The notes beneath the pieces are model-generated. The model was not told the DNA's origin. It was given only the letters and a program-made list of their open reading frames with translations, and ran no database searches. Shown in pieces: positions 45,468 to 56,392 of a stretch of 64,000 nucleotides of DNA. Each line of letters opens with the position of its first letter. Positions within the stretch are counted from its first letter, which is position 1. The position numbers and the translations under genes are program-made. The stretch is taken from NCBI GenBank assembly GCA_022592435.1, contig JABYQS010000092.1, forward strand, positions 62,001-126,000, written 5' to 3'. The DNA comes from Cerioporus squamosus. Lineage: Eukaryota; Basidiomycota; Agaricomycetes; Polyporales; Polyporaceae.

Positions 45468-46127
45468 CTCTGCGCTGGATTATTGCTGGTGAGCATACCG
45501 GAGCAATGCTGTCGGAATGACGCTGAAGCTGGACCGGTATAGGTGGACACGCCGATGCCGGGCTCTACCCCGCAGTCAGTTCTTGAGCAGCCCAACCGTT
45601 CATCCACCGCGTCCTCCTCGCTTGCATGTCGCTCAGTCTGCACGTCGACGAAGGAGAGGCTACGGATCTATGCACTCGTTGAGCAGTGCCAGAAGGCATC
45701 CAGATCTTCGCTCCTCTGAAGAATGTTGGTGGGGTCAAGGGGCTGGGTAGCAATAGACAAGAGCCACGCAAGCTCGACGTGGTTGCAGGAGCCGCGTGAC
45801 GAGGCCGCAGGTGTTCATGTGGCATATCCGAGTTGATGAACGAGCGGGGTTTCCCTAGGATGGTGAGTATCCATGCAGTCGATGGAGAGGTCCTGAGAAC
45901 AAGAGGACAAACTAACATGCGAGAGTGTTTCTTGCTCGAACGGGACCCACGGTGATAGCAGTCATGATATGACCTTGTCCAAGCACGTAGACGTAGATTA
46001 GACAAGTAAAGCATCCAATAATAAGTATACAGCAAAGCATGATCCTGGATACTGCTTTCAGCATCGACACTTGACTCGAAGAAACCAACGTAGCGACGCA
46101 CCAAAGCAAGCATGGTACGATCCGCAC
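45468..46127. other. Intergenic interval between convergent genes
   Basis: About 660 bp between the HET gene (+) and the prenylcysteine oxidase gene (-). A minus-strand open frame of 191 codons overlaps the 3' end of the oxidase in another frame and is judged random. Confidence 0.5.
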
Positions 46128-48143
46128 TCAACAATCCCAACCGTAGACGAAGTCGTCATCGGCGCGCTCTTGAGCCGACTCTCCGTCCTCCACCAGATGC
46201 GACCTGCACAGGCCCGCATCAAACTGCTCCTGCATGAGCAGATCAACCACGTTGCGCGCCGCAAGGGTCTCGGTCTCCATGGTAGATATCACCCTGCGAT
46301 AGGCATTGGTCAGAGATGCTCACATGCCAATAAAACGAATGCCGTGCGAGTACTCACGGCTCGAACGCGTTGACGTAGTACAGCCCGTCCGCGAGCTTGA
46401 CAGGCGGGAAGTCAACCGTAGGCGGCAGCACGGGATACGCGTCCCACTCCTTCCTGAGCACCCACCCGACCTGCCCATCGAACATCTCACGGAGCCATTG
46501 GTCTTCCAGACGCTGCTTCGAGAAGATCTTCACGACCCATTCCTCCGCGCCCTCCGCGTTGACCCACTTCGCGCCGTCCTTGGTGAGCACGTGGCCGTGG
46601 TACGTGAGCGAGTTGAACTCGGGCTCCGAGCGTCCACGCAGGCGCACGCCGTCGTACGTCGTGAGCACAGTGGTCGGCGCCTTGTGCCCGTGACCCTGGT
46701 TGAAGTAAGACGCGTTGGGCGTGGGGGAGGTCGTACTGAGGAGGGTGACATGTAGATGGACGTATGGTCGCTTCTGCACCGGGGACAGAGGAACCTTCGT
46801 GGAGAAAGAGATGTCCGCTTGGTCGTAGGGCGCGGCGAGTATGACTGCGCGATAGAGGCGCGGTTCTTTAAACGCAGAGGACTGGACCATCCAGGGACCA
46901 GAGGCGGAAAACCTTGATATTGCCTTCACCTGCATCTATCTTTGTTAGTACGCCTATGCAAATCGAGCAACGAAGTGACTCGCCGTCGTGTTCAAATACA
47001 GACGCGCCCCGGACGCAGCGATGAAGTTTTCGAAAATTTGCCAGTTGCCACCCCTAACGCTGGATGCACCGGTAGCAGCTAGCGAAATCATGCCTTCCAA
47101 CGCGTGTATCTTGTCTACGTCCTGGAACATGCAATCAACCCGGAGCCCCATGAAAGATTTGACACAGGGCCTTACCTGTCCGTAGTTCACGCGAGTTGCA
47201 GCTTCGACCAGCTCTCGCGAGAAGCGTCTGTCGACACCGTGCAAATCGAGGTATTCAGCCATCGTTTGTGCAGTCACATCCGCCATGTCAAGCTCGGACA
47301 GGAGGGAGCTCGCGTTCTGCCAGACGGGGGCGCTGGGTTCGTACATCCTCAAGAACCGGCCGATCATGGTGTCGACGCTGAAGGAGTTAGCTTGAGTATC
47401 GACCCACAAGACTACGGCACTGCATACGTACATCTCCTGTGTCTTCATGGGTGCCTTGTACCCATACCTCCACAATATCTTGATCTTGTCCATCCAGTTA
47501 CCGAGTAGGCTCCCGCCTCCGGTCTACACAAAAGAACATAAGGAGGGCTCCTCACACGAGATCACGGAGAATTGTACCGTTAGAACAAACTCATGACCGT
47601 CCCAGATTCCCATCACTTGGTCGTCATCCGAGTCACCCTTCCAATCTTCAAGCTCAAGTCCGAACTCAGAGACGGCACGCCAGAGGATCTTGTTGACCTT
47701 CACGAATATGGACGCGCCAAGTTCGACCGGTGCAAAGCTGTCGTCCCCATATGGTGAGACAGTGGTACTGCCTGGGAAAGGTGCAGTAAGGACACGTAAG
47801 TAGTGTGCGTTGTTGCGCAAGAGGTTGGTAGAGTGACAGCTCTGGGAAACGGGCACTTACGACCGCCAACATAGCTGTTCTTGTCATACACGTCCACCTC
47901 CACGTCCAGACCATACCGCGCCTTCGCCTTAGAGATCCAGAACGCTGCAGAAGAGCCCGCCGCGCCAGCCCCGATGATGGCAATTCGGTTGGGCACGGTC
48001 GTTTCCGGCGCCGGGGGTTCGGGAATGAGGAGGGGTTCTTGCGCACTACTTCTCGAGAAGAATGGGAATTTGAACGGGATCTGAAAGGCGTATGTTGGGA
48101 AGAATGCTGCAGTGGCAACGAGTAACACGACTGGCGACCTCAT
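46128..48143 (-). CDS. Prenylcysteine oxidase/lyase
   Basis: Seven exons: 47861-48143, 47578-47771, 47432-47523, 47176-47377, 46984-47121, 46358-46929, 46128-46293 (548 aa, phases agree). The flavoenzyme cleaves farnesyl- or geranylgeranyl-cysteine from degraded prenylated proteins into cysteine, prenyl aldehyde and peroxide, normally in the secretory or vacuolar lumen. A signal peptide (MRSPVVLLVATAAFFPTYAF) precedes a Rossmann FAD motif IAIIGAGAAGSSAAFW (GxGxxG at 58-63). Further family segments: YGDDSFAPVELGASIFV, KILWRYGYKAPMKTQE, LEGMISLAATGASSVRGGNW, and the C-terminus DDDFVYGWDC. The intron after LYLNTT has a GC donor (gcgagt) with a normal cag acceptor. Prenylation is linked in this window to PEX19, which has a CaaX box. 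Confidence 0.9.
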
Positions 48144-48533
48144 GGCGAAGTTGTGCGCGTCCGGTATAGTCTTATAGGGTCGGCGATTGTGTCTGCTGCC
48201 TCCTGTATCTGGACTCCTTGTGTCTGGAATGCAGACTGTAAACGCCGCTGATTGTCGTGAGCAACAGCGCGAAGCTGGAAAGCTGTGAGAGGGCCGAGTG
48301 AGACTGTGGTCCTGGAGGACGAGGTCTGGTCCCAAGCCACGTCCGGAGACGCGCGACGCGACCCGTCGGCTGTGACGCGCTAGCGCTCGATGCGGGGTGC
48401 GCGGAGCGCCCGTCACGTTCTCGTCGGCGCTCCGAGATTTCTTTGCTTCAACTTGGTCCACGAGGTCAATTCTTCGGTTAGTCTACTACGGTTATGAAGT
48501 TGTGAGGGAAGGCTCACAGAACAGACAGGCACT
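48144..48533. promoter_or_regulatory. Divergent promoter region of prenylcysteine oxidase and the NOPCHAP1-like gene
   Basis: About 390 bp between two divergent starts. cttata (48171-48176) reads TATAAG on the minus strand but lies too near the oxidase start to be its TATA box with confidence. Confidence 0.4.
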
Positions 48534-49864
48534 ATGGACGAACAGCCGGAAGGCGTCAAGGGGAAGCAACGCGCGACGGAAGTCCTCGACATCGAGGACG
48601 AAGAACAGCGCCACGAGCGCATCCGTAAGGAACTTCCGCGCTCTCTAAGTCTTCCGAGCGGTACTTACTGACATCTTCAATCTGTCCAGATGGATTGTTC
48701 ACTAGGTTGAATGCCTCTGCGCCGCCGCCTTCAGATGCTGGTATCCAGGCTGCACGCCCGTTTGATTTCGGAGACAGGAGCACCTTCGCGGTCCAGCCTC
48801 CTCTCCAACGTGAGTATCAATGGGGCTAGAACATGCCTCCAACCGTGCCTTGGTCGGACACAGACCACGGAGCATTTCAAAACATGGCCTCAGCGTGTGC
48901 TGCGGAAGTGTTGGTCATCCGCTCAGGCTCATGAGGAGGTTGGTTGGCAAGGCGGTATTTTCCACTGCTGTAAGACGAGGGCAATGAATCTCTCTCTCTT
49001 GCTCGCTGCCGCAGGCAGAGGGATTCGATGACGTTCCTATCACGAGGTTTGTCGCGGTGGCAGAGTACATCTTGACAACGAGCCCCACCGTGCGTGTAAA
49101 GCATCATCGCTTCAGACACCGACCGTGGCGATCCTGCGCCCATGGGAGGAGCAGTTCTATCTGTATCTGCTGCACACCCGCAGTGCTGCCGATACTCGTC
49201 CATGCTTAGTGGTGGACCGTGTTCCATATACGTTCCTCACGACCCGTTTCTCAATAGATCGAGTTACAGGAAGCTGATCACCGTGTCCTGTCCCGCAGTG
49301 CTCTCCCGAGTTCAAGCCTTCCTGCCCGAGCTCGCAGCATCGAATGCAGACCTCCTCCGTCGCGCAAAAGAGGACCCGACCAGCGTCGACATCGAGAACG
49401 TAAACGAAGAGGACCCGCAATACATCGAGATGGTACGCCCCCTTCCCCTCTCCGCAGCTCTCGTCCCTGTCGTCGTCATAGCGTCCGCTCACACCCCAGC
49501 CTTCTTCCCTGCTTCTCAGAACCTCGGCTTGGGAGTATTCGAGCAGCGCGGCGAAGCTCCCCCGGGTATCCCAGTTGCCGATGTCGACCTCGATCGTGAC
49601 GTGCAGATGTCCTCCTCGGACGACGCCGACAGCGACAGCGACTCGTCCTCGTCATCGTCAAGCACCTCTTCGGACTCCTCTTCGGGCTCGGGGTCAGGCT
49701 CGGACACAGACTCGGACGTGGACATCGTCGTCTCCTCCTCCGCACAACCCACGCCCGCGCCCCGCCGCATCAAGCCCCTGCCCAAACGCCGGACTGGGGC
49801 TGGGAAGCCGGAGATAGTCGTCCTGTCCGAGACTGAGACTCCCAGCGACGCCCGCGGTGCCTGA
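48534..49864 (+). CDS. NOPCHAP1-like (DUF4598) snoRNP assembly factor
   Basis: Exons 48534-48624, 48690-48809, 49299-49432, 49520-49864 (229 aa, phases agree). The human counterpart (C12orf45/NOPCHAP1) bridges the R2TP complex and NOP58 during box C/D snoRNP assembly. The protein begins MDEQPEGVKGKQRATEVLDI. Family segments are LSRVQAFLPELAASNADLLR, then ENVNEEDPQYIEM|NLGLGVFEQR across an intron. The C-terminal part is an acidic Ser-rich run (SSSDDADSDSDSSSSSSSTS) followed by a basic tail (RRIKPLPKRR). The second intron (48810-49298, 489 nt) is by far the longest of the gene and might hide an extra exon; the direct join reads in frame. Confidence 0.75.
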
Positions 49865-50796
49865 ACGATTATGGTGGGACGTGTACGCGTTCGGAGCTAT
49901 GTATACATACTTGCATGTCTCGGAGTCTGAGACGAGACCGGATATGGATCTGTTGCCTACACGGTGTGGTCGATAGAATGCCTCTCAAGTGCCGCATCTC
50001 GCACGCAGCTCGTTCGTTGCCTGATATATCGCGCGTCTTCCGTAGCTCGGTTCGTCGCCTGCTGTACTTGCGTGTTCGTATATAAGGCTCGCCCTCTGGA
50101 CGCCCGGCCCCCTTCCACCTTCCTCCCGACCGACACCCTGCGGCCCTGAAGCCCAGCGTTCGGCTGCTACATCGCACGCGCGAGTACTATAGTGGAATAC
50201 ACTATGCAACATCATCTATTCGAGAGCGTGTGTATCTATGATACAATGGTGACCAGCCGGTCGTGCAAATGCGGCGAGATCATAACTGATGAAGATAAGT
50301 ACATACATGGGGTTCGGTGGAATGGTACAGCGGGGTGGATGAAGGGAAGCAATAAGGCACTAGGCAGGCAATAAGGCAATAAGGCAATAATGCGGCATCC
50401 GTACGGCTCGCGTAACGATGCTCGACAGCGGGAAAGATGGACGGCCTTTCGGATAGAGATCAAGTCTTCTACAGCGTCATGGTACGGATCCGAGCCGCGC
50501 AGCTCGGCGCGGCAACGGATGAGGCGGCGATCGACGCCGCATACGATAGCAAGCTGCCGCGTAAAGCGGCTATAACAGTGGAGATGAGAAGCGAGGCGAG
50601 GAGAGCGGGACCCGAGAAGCGAGAAACGGAAACAGAATCGGAGACTCCCAAGAAGCGATACACAGGAAGGAGCGGTAGGATAGAGATGTACTGCGGAGAG
50701 TGTATCGGGATGCCGCGAGGCGGCGGGGTGCCCACTGCCGTGAGTGAGCGTGTCGGTGCTGCGCCTGGGCTTGCTGTGCGCGCGAGTGTCGGGGCT
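49865..50796. other. Convergent intergenic interval
   Basis: About 930 bp between the NOPCHAP1-like gene and the 3' end of the ferric reductase gene. Includes short direct repeats near 50357-50392 (caataaggcaataaggcaat). No gene supported. Confidence 0.5.
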
Positions 50797-53011
50797 TTAC
50801 CAGCCGAAGGCTCTGCAAAGTTCAAACAACAGACGAGGGTCAGCGTCGCGGACACGCCGGTGAAGACAGACCGAGATACGCACTCCTCGTGAAGCTCAAT
50901 GCCGCCAACCCGCTTCCTGCTGTCCGGATCAAAGTTCGCGACCGCCTTGCGCACCTCGTCGCCCAGCCCCGATGGGCCGCACACGCCGACGATGACGCCG
51001 GTCAGGCTGCCCTTGCCACGGGAGCGCTCCTTGCCGCCGGAGAACAAGGCCGAAGCGCGGTCGACGACGCCCTTCAGGTTCTGCCCGAGCTTGGGCCGTG
51101 CGGGCGACAGCGTGAGACCGGGCGGGAGGTGGCGGAAGGTCTTGAGCACCTCCGGGTGCGGCGGCGCACGCGTGTAGTAGACCGAGATCTTCAGGTTCAT
51201 GTACGCCTCCTGCGACTGCACGACGAGCGCAGAGAACAGCGGCACGAGAGGCGTGAGGGCCGTCGGGTCCTGGATGCACCACACGAGCTCCATCGCGCGG
51301 ATGCGAGAACGGTACTCCAGGTCCTTCTTCATCAGGTCCTGGACCGCAGCGAGAGCGAATGTGATCCCACTGCCGCCCGCCACAAACATCGCGCCTGAGA
51401 AGCTGGAGAAGATGGCGTGGCCCGGGCCACCGTACGGTCCTTCAACGATAACCTGGACGCTGCCGCCAAGGCCGTTCGCCTCCCCGTAATCAGCGCGCTG
51501 TGCAAGGTCGTACAGCTTCGTCGTCCAGTCGCCCGCTTTCTTGACCATGAGCACGAGGCCCTCGCCGCTGGGGCAGCGGGAGACGCTCGCGATCGTGAAC
51601 GGGTGGACCTCAGCCCAGCCGCGCCAGCCCATGCCCAGCGAGAGCACGCGCAGGCGGACGTGCTGACCTGCACGCCATCCAGAGTTCAAGCCAGGAATCT
51701 CGACGCGGGTCATGCCGAGATCAGGGAGGGGCCGGAGACGCGCCATGACCACGCGCGACTTGATGAGGCGGAGCACGCGGTCGAAACCATACGCGCCGAC
51801 TGCGACCAGGACGTACGGCACGCAGACCGGGTAGTGGTTGGCGAGCGCGACGAACATGATGATCCCGCCGATGGTGTGCGACGGGATGAACACGGCGTTG
51901 TAGAAGTTCTGGCGGACAAAGTCCGTCGAGAGCACCAGGAGCAGGTCCGCGCAGATGAGCGCTACGAGACCCCATGTGAACTTGGGGATCGCGATCGACT
52001 TTGCGAACGTCCCGTCGATGCTCCACGAATAGACTGCAAATGGAAACCATCAGTCCTGCCCTGCCAATCCGAACGGGAGATAGGCTTACAGTATCCGATG
52101 GCGTGGACGTTCGCCGCAAGGATGAACATGCGGCCAGCAAAGCGGTGGAAGTAGTTGAGCTGTGCACGGACATCGGTCAGACGCGCGCTCGCAAGTCGAA
52201 CATGCATGAGACTCACCCGCTCGTAACCGAAGCCGATGAGCATCCCGACGAGGTTGTTCTTCGCCCCGAGGATGACAACGACGGGCAGTTGGCTGATCGC
52301 CACGAAACCAGCGCGCACGGGCTGCGACAGCGGGTTGGACATGAACAGCCCCGCGTAGAGCATGATCGCGGCATAGCACCCCAGGATGGTGGCCTTGCCA
52401 ATAGTGAGCCCGGGGCGGATTGTCTTGCGCAGGAAGGCAGCAAGCGTAGGGAACGTCGTGGACACCCCAGGCATGTGCGTAGGGACGTTCTGGCGTCTGC
52501 GCTCGCGTCCGCTGGCCGTAGAGCCCTTGCGGAGGAGGTCGGCATGCGACACGTACGTGTGCGAGACATCTGTCTCCGAGCCCCACTGCTCCTTGGAGTA
52601 CTGGTGGTCGTAGGAGGAGTCGCCGGCGTTGTACCGAGACGGGGGTGCGTACGTGGGTGCGACGGGGGCAATCACATCCTGGCGCTTGGCGGACGGGCGA
52701 CGGAGAACGTTGGCCGGCGCAGCGGGGCCCTCGAGGTAGACGGAGCGGAGGAAGTGGCCGTCAACCCACTCCCGTTTGTGCGTGAAGCGGACGGCGCCGC
52801 GGGGCAAAAGCAGGAGGAAGAAGACAGCAACGGCGGCAAGCAGGAAGATGTCGACATAGAAGACGAGGTCGGAGTCGCTGACGCCAGGAGCTTTCCCAGC
52901 ACCAGCAGCAGCTCCCGAGGTCGAGTTGCTGGCCGCACCGGTAGCTTTGGAAGCGGCAGCGGTCGCGTTGGACACAGCAGCAAAAACGGCGGAAGCACCA
53001 AGGATAGGCAT
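50797..53011 (-). CDS. Ferric-chelate reductase (FRE/NOX superfamily)
   Basis: Exons 52217-53011, 52090-52159, 50884-52033, 50797-50812 (676 aa, phases agree). Membrane flavocytochrome that passes electrons from NADPH through FAD and two haems to Fe(III) or Cu(II) outside the cell. The N-terminus is Ala/Ser-rich, then a hydrophobic segment VFYVDIFLLAAVAVFFLLLL. Further membrane segments follow with candidate haem His residues in LNYFHRFAGRMFILAANVHA and PSHTIGGIIMFVALANHYPV. FAD-binding motif HPFTIAS is near residue 432; the NADPH site VAGGSGITFALAAVQDL is near 509. The C-terminus is HEEAFGW, as usual for this family, but the last seven bases before the stop come from a 16-nt terminal exon. 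A TATA-like motif (53079-53084) lies about 70 bp upstream. Confidence 0.92.
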
Positions 53012-56000
53012 CGTGAAATGAGGGAGTGTAAGGACTGTCGTGGGGAAGGGAGTGCCGAACGAGAGAGAGAGCTCGCGCGTTATACCAGATAACCAGCCAA
53101 AGCCCGCAGTCGGCGAAAACTGTAGGCAGATTGACGTGGAGGTGGTGGTACAAGACAAGAAGCGGTTTGCTGCACGCGTTCACCTTTCTGCCGCTGCGCA
53201 GTTTACTTAAGCGCTCCCTCGTAGTAACCGAAGCAATTGCAATTGGGTCCCCTTTGAACTCCTCGTCCATTCCGCCCTGGTTGGGTACAATACTGTACTC
53301 TTGACTGACTGACCGCCCGCGGCGACGGTGTCAGTGGCAGACAAAAGAGTAGCAGAGTCCGGTGTTCATATACAAAAAAAGCACGTCAACTGCGCCAGCT
53401 CGCGACCCTCTTCCGACGTTCGCGTTAGGCGTGGCCTCGACTCCGGGATATCAGGGATATCGTATGTTTGAGTTCAAGCAGGTACGCGGCAAGCGCAGCT
53501 CCGTTCAGGCTCTGAGAGCAATGTCTATTAACGTCTCGCAGCGGCAAGTCTATACTTAGTGCCAACTGAAGTGCGCTACGATGCGATGTGGACCTGAATG
53601 GGCAACAGTGCACGCAGAACAAACGGTAAACATAGCTCGAAGTGACGACCAAACCGCTCATCTGACTAGCACGGGATTGAACAGGAGAACGGCACTTTCC
53701 TGGTGCCCTCAGGGTGTCCTGGCCGACGAACTCTTTCACCTGCCCACCACGAATCACCGCATCGACCCCGACGCTCATCGACATTCATCCTACTCCTTCG
53801 GTCGGTGGTATCCTGTTCCATTTACCCTGCGGACGAGTCCGATCCTTATCTCTCATGTGTCTGAAACTGGGCCCACCGTCTCGTTTGGCCCAGCCTTTGT
53901 GGCGGCCATCGGGCCCGGGGCTACATAGGACATGGGAACCCACCGAGTCGCGGATCCACGGCGAGGCCGAAGATACGGTGGGTAGTAACTTGGTCTCCCG
54001 GTATGATATCTCAACGACAGCAGTTGCGCTTCCACGATCTGTTGTGGCGGGAATATGCCGGTCTTCATTGTGCTCGGCTTCAGTGCTGCGCGATGTCAAT
54101 GGTGGCGCGTGGACGCAACGTTGCTCACATGTGCACACGGAGGCACAAGTCGCCATGCGTCAAGGTTGCGGTTCATCGCGCGAAAGGTTGAGGTTCTCCT
54201 CTATGCTGCAGCGCATCACTGGCAGTGGGTAGCGGTCAGCGTATGTATAAGCCATTGCGCGAGACATGCGTGTCGAGCACGAGACGCACGATGCCTTCTA
54301 TAAGATATGCCCAGATGACCAGGCAGCCGTCCGCGCGGCGAGCCGCGAGGTCGCCACAGTTATTGCATGCGACACCGCTACTTACCTGGTCATGTTGTCC
54401 ACCTGTTATCGCAGCAGGAGCGTATTCATCTATCTCGGAAGTGAGCGAATGCAGACGCTTGAATAGAGGCACGCAGACCGGCAGAGTCTCAGTTTGTAGT
54501 GAAGGACCAGCCTGACTCGGTCACGAAGAAGAAAGAGCATGGAGGAGCTGCAAAGCTCTAGGTTAACCACTCAGTACTTGCGACAGAGTAGTGTTGACCC
54601 GGACTTTCTCCCTGTTCTTGGTAGCGTCAGCTGACGAGGTTACTGAAGTCTGCTCTCAGCTTGGTACTCACTAACCTGAAGGGCTCCACAGAGGAGCTCC
54701 GAGTACTCCGCTCGACCCGCAGCCGCGCGCGCATACTGGCCAGAGAAATCCAAGGAGGGATGCGCTAGAGTTTCTGGCCAGAAATCCGGGCACGTCGGCA
54801 TCGAGATCTGATCTTTACCGACCGCCGGCATCTCCCGCCTCTCGCAGAAGTGCCGAACTCACGATTGGGTGCGTAGTCAAGGATAGAGTCGTACATTGGT
54901 TTTAACCTGACTCGATCTGTTGCACAGCGGACGTGAGGGACGGCCATGAAGGATACCTACATTGTCCTCGAGGCCCGTCAACGAAGCGAATAGGCCGCAT
55001 ATAGTCACCTTTACTAGTCTAAACCCCGCGTAGCAAGCTGCAGCACGTACCTTGCGATGCGCGGGCCTCGTCTTACCGACTTGATCAACGAGAGCTTCGT
55101 CATGAGCGGACCGAACCTATCAGGCTTCTGTGACAAGTACTGCGAGACTGGGAAGTGACCGTCGGGACGCAGATGCTCGAACCCTCATGGCCTCCAATAA
55201 TGGTGTCAGCAATGGCTGAGAGCGAGGATGATGGAGGGAAAGAGCAAGTGCGACGGGGGGCCCTGGATGACGGGCGCAGTACTTATGTGCATCCAGATAA
55301 GGTTTGGGAAGGCAAACAAACGCAGCTCCCCTCTGCCCAGGCGTTTCCCTGGGTACGACCAAGCGTAAGAAGCTCATGGCGGAGTGTCCTTGACTCTTGA
55401 GCATGAAGTGCAGACACTGCAGAGACCATGAGCGCCGGTCAGATCACGATCCAGAAGGAAGGTGGTGACTGGTCCTGATGAGGTCATCGACACTGCCACT
55501 GTCTCCGCGTTCCTCAAGGCTCAACGTGTTCTCGAGTCCGAGCCGCCGCGAGCTTCAGAGTCGAGATTATCCTGATGCACTAGCTCTTGCGCCAAAACGC
55601 GTCGCTAGGCAAGGTTTGAGCAATTTACACCGAAAACTGACTCCCGAAGACAAATTCGTAGTCTTCAGGAGGCCTAGCTTACCATTGTTGAAGGCGCCCT
55701 CGAGCTCTCTGAGACGACTTACAGTTTGGTATGTTTCAACAGGGAACCGGGAAACATCCTCTGTGAGTTCTCCATGCATGCTTTGAGAGCACGTGACTTG
55801 TTACTCATATACCGTCACAGCATTGAGCGCGCTCGCCATGGCGCACTTCTTTTCCCGAGGCCGGAAAGTAGGAAAGTGAGCTACATCATATCGTCGTTCG
55901 ACGACCACTGCTCGGGTCTATCTCCCACGGACATGCCGATTCAGACCTCAAAGTTTGTATTGCATTACTTATGTGCGCTTCCCCTGAATGGGAGCTGTGC

Positions 56001-56392
56001 GGTGAAGTCGCACTTGTGGGACCCTTGCGCGAAATGGTCGGCACGCCACATAGCGAGTTGGGGCCTTCTTCCGAACACGAGCTGGAAAGAAGTATTCTTG
56101 ATCATCTTGGAAGGAACGCCAGGCTTCATCGGTGCGCGACAATTCTCCTGTCCATCGTTGAATTGACATTTATCTGGCAGCAGTCTTAGAAGTGGCACGC
56201 AAGTAAGGAAGGGTGCGAATCTCCGTCCCGTACATTGTGGTCGCCTCATGGGGTAGCGACGCACTGATAAATAGGACGACAATCGGACTCGGAGCTCATC
56301 CTTCTCCAGCATCACCGCACCAGCCGCGGTACGTCATAACCAATCTTGTCTCTACACGTCGAGCTGACCGGCGTGATCACTGTAGATTCGCC
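53012..56392. other. Gene-poor 3.4-kb interval with exon-like remnants
   Basis: No complete gene. Possible relics: a minus-strand exon near 54690-54770 (DFSGQYARAAAGRAEYSELL) ending at a gttagt donor, and plus-strand frames near 55428-55570 (MSAGQITIQKEGGDWS, then in another frame VTGPDEVIDTATVSAFLKA) interrupted by stops. They suggest decayed genes rather than working ones. The promoter of the 56393 gene lies at the right end; gtacgt (about 56330) to ctgtag could be a 5' UTR intron. Confidence 0.4.

Noticed and set aside
45565..46140. 191-codon minus-strand frame
   Set aside because: Overlaps the oxidase 3' exon in the wrong frame, which ends in the conserved VYGWDC instead.
52001..53092. 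363-codon plus-strand frame
   Set aside because: Antisense shadow of the ferric reductase gene.
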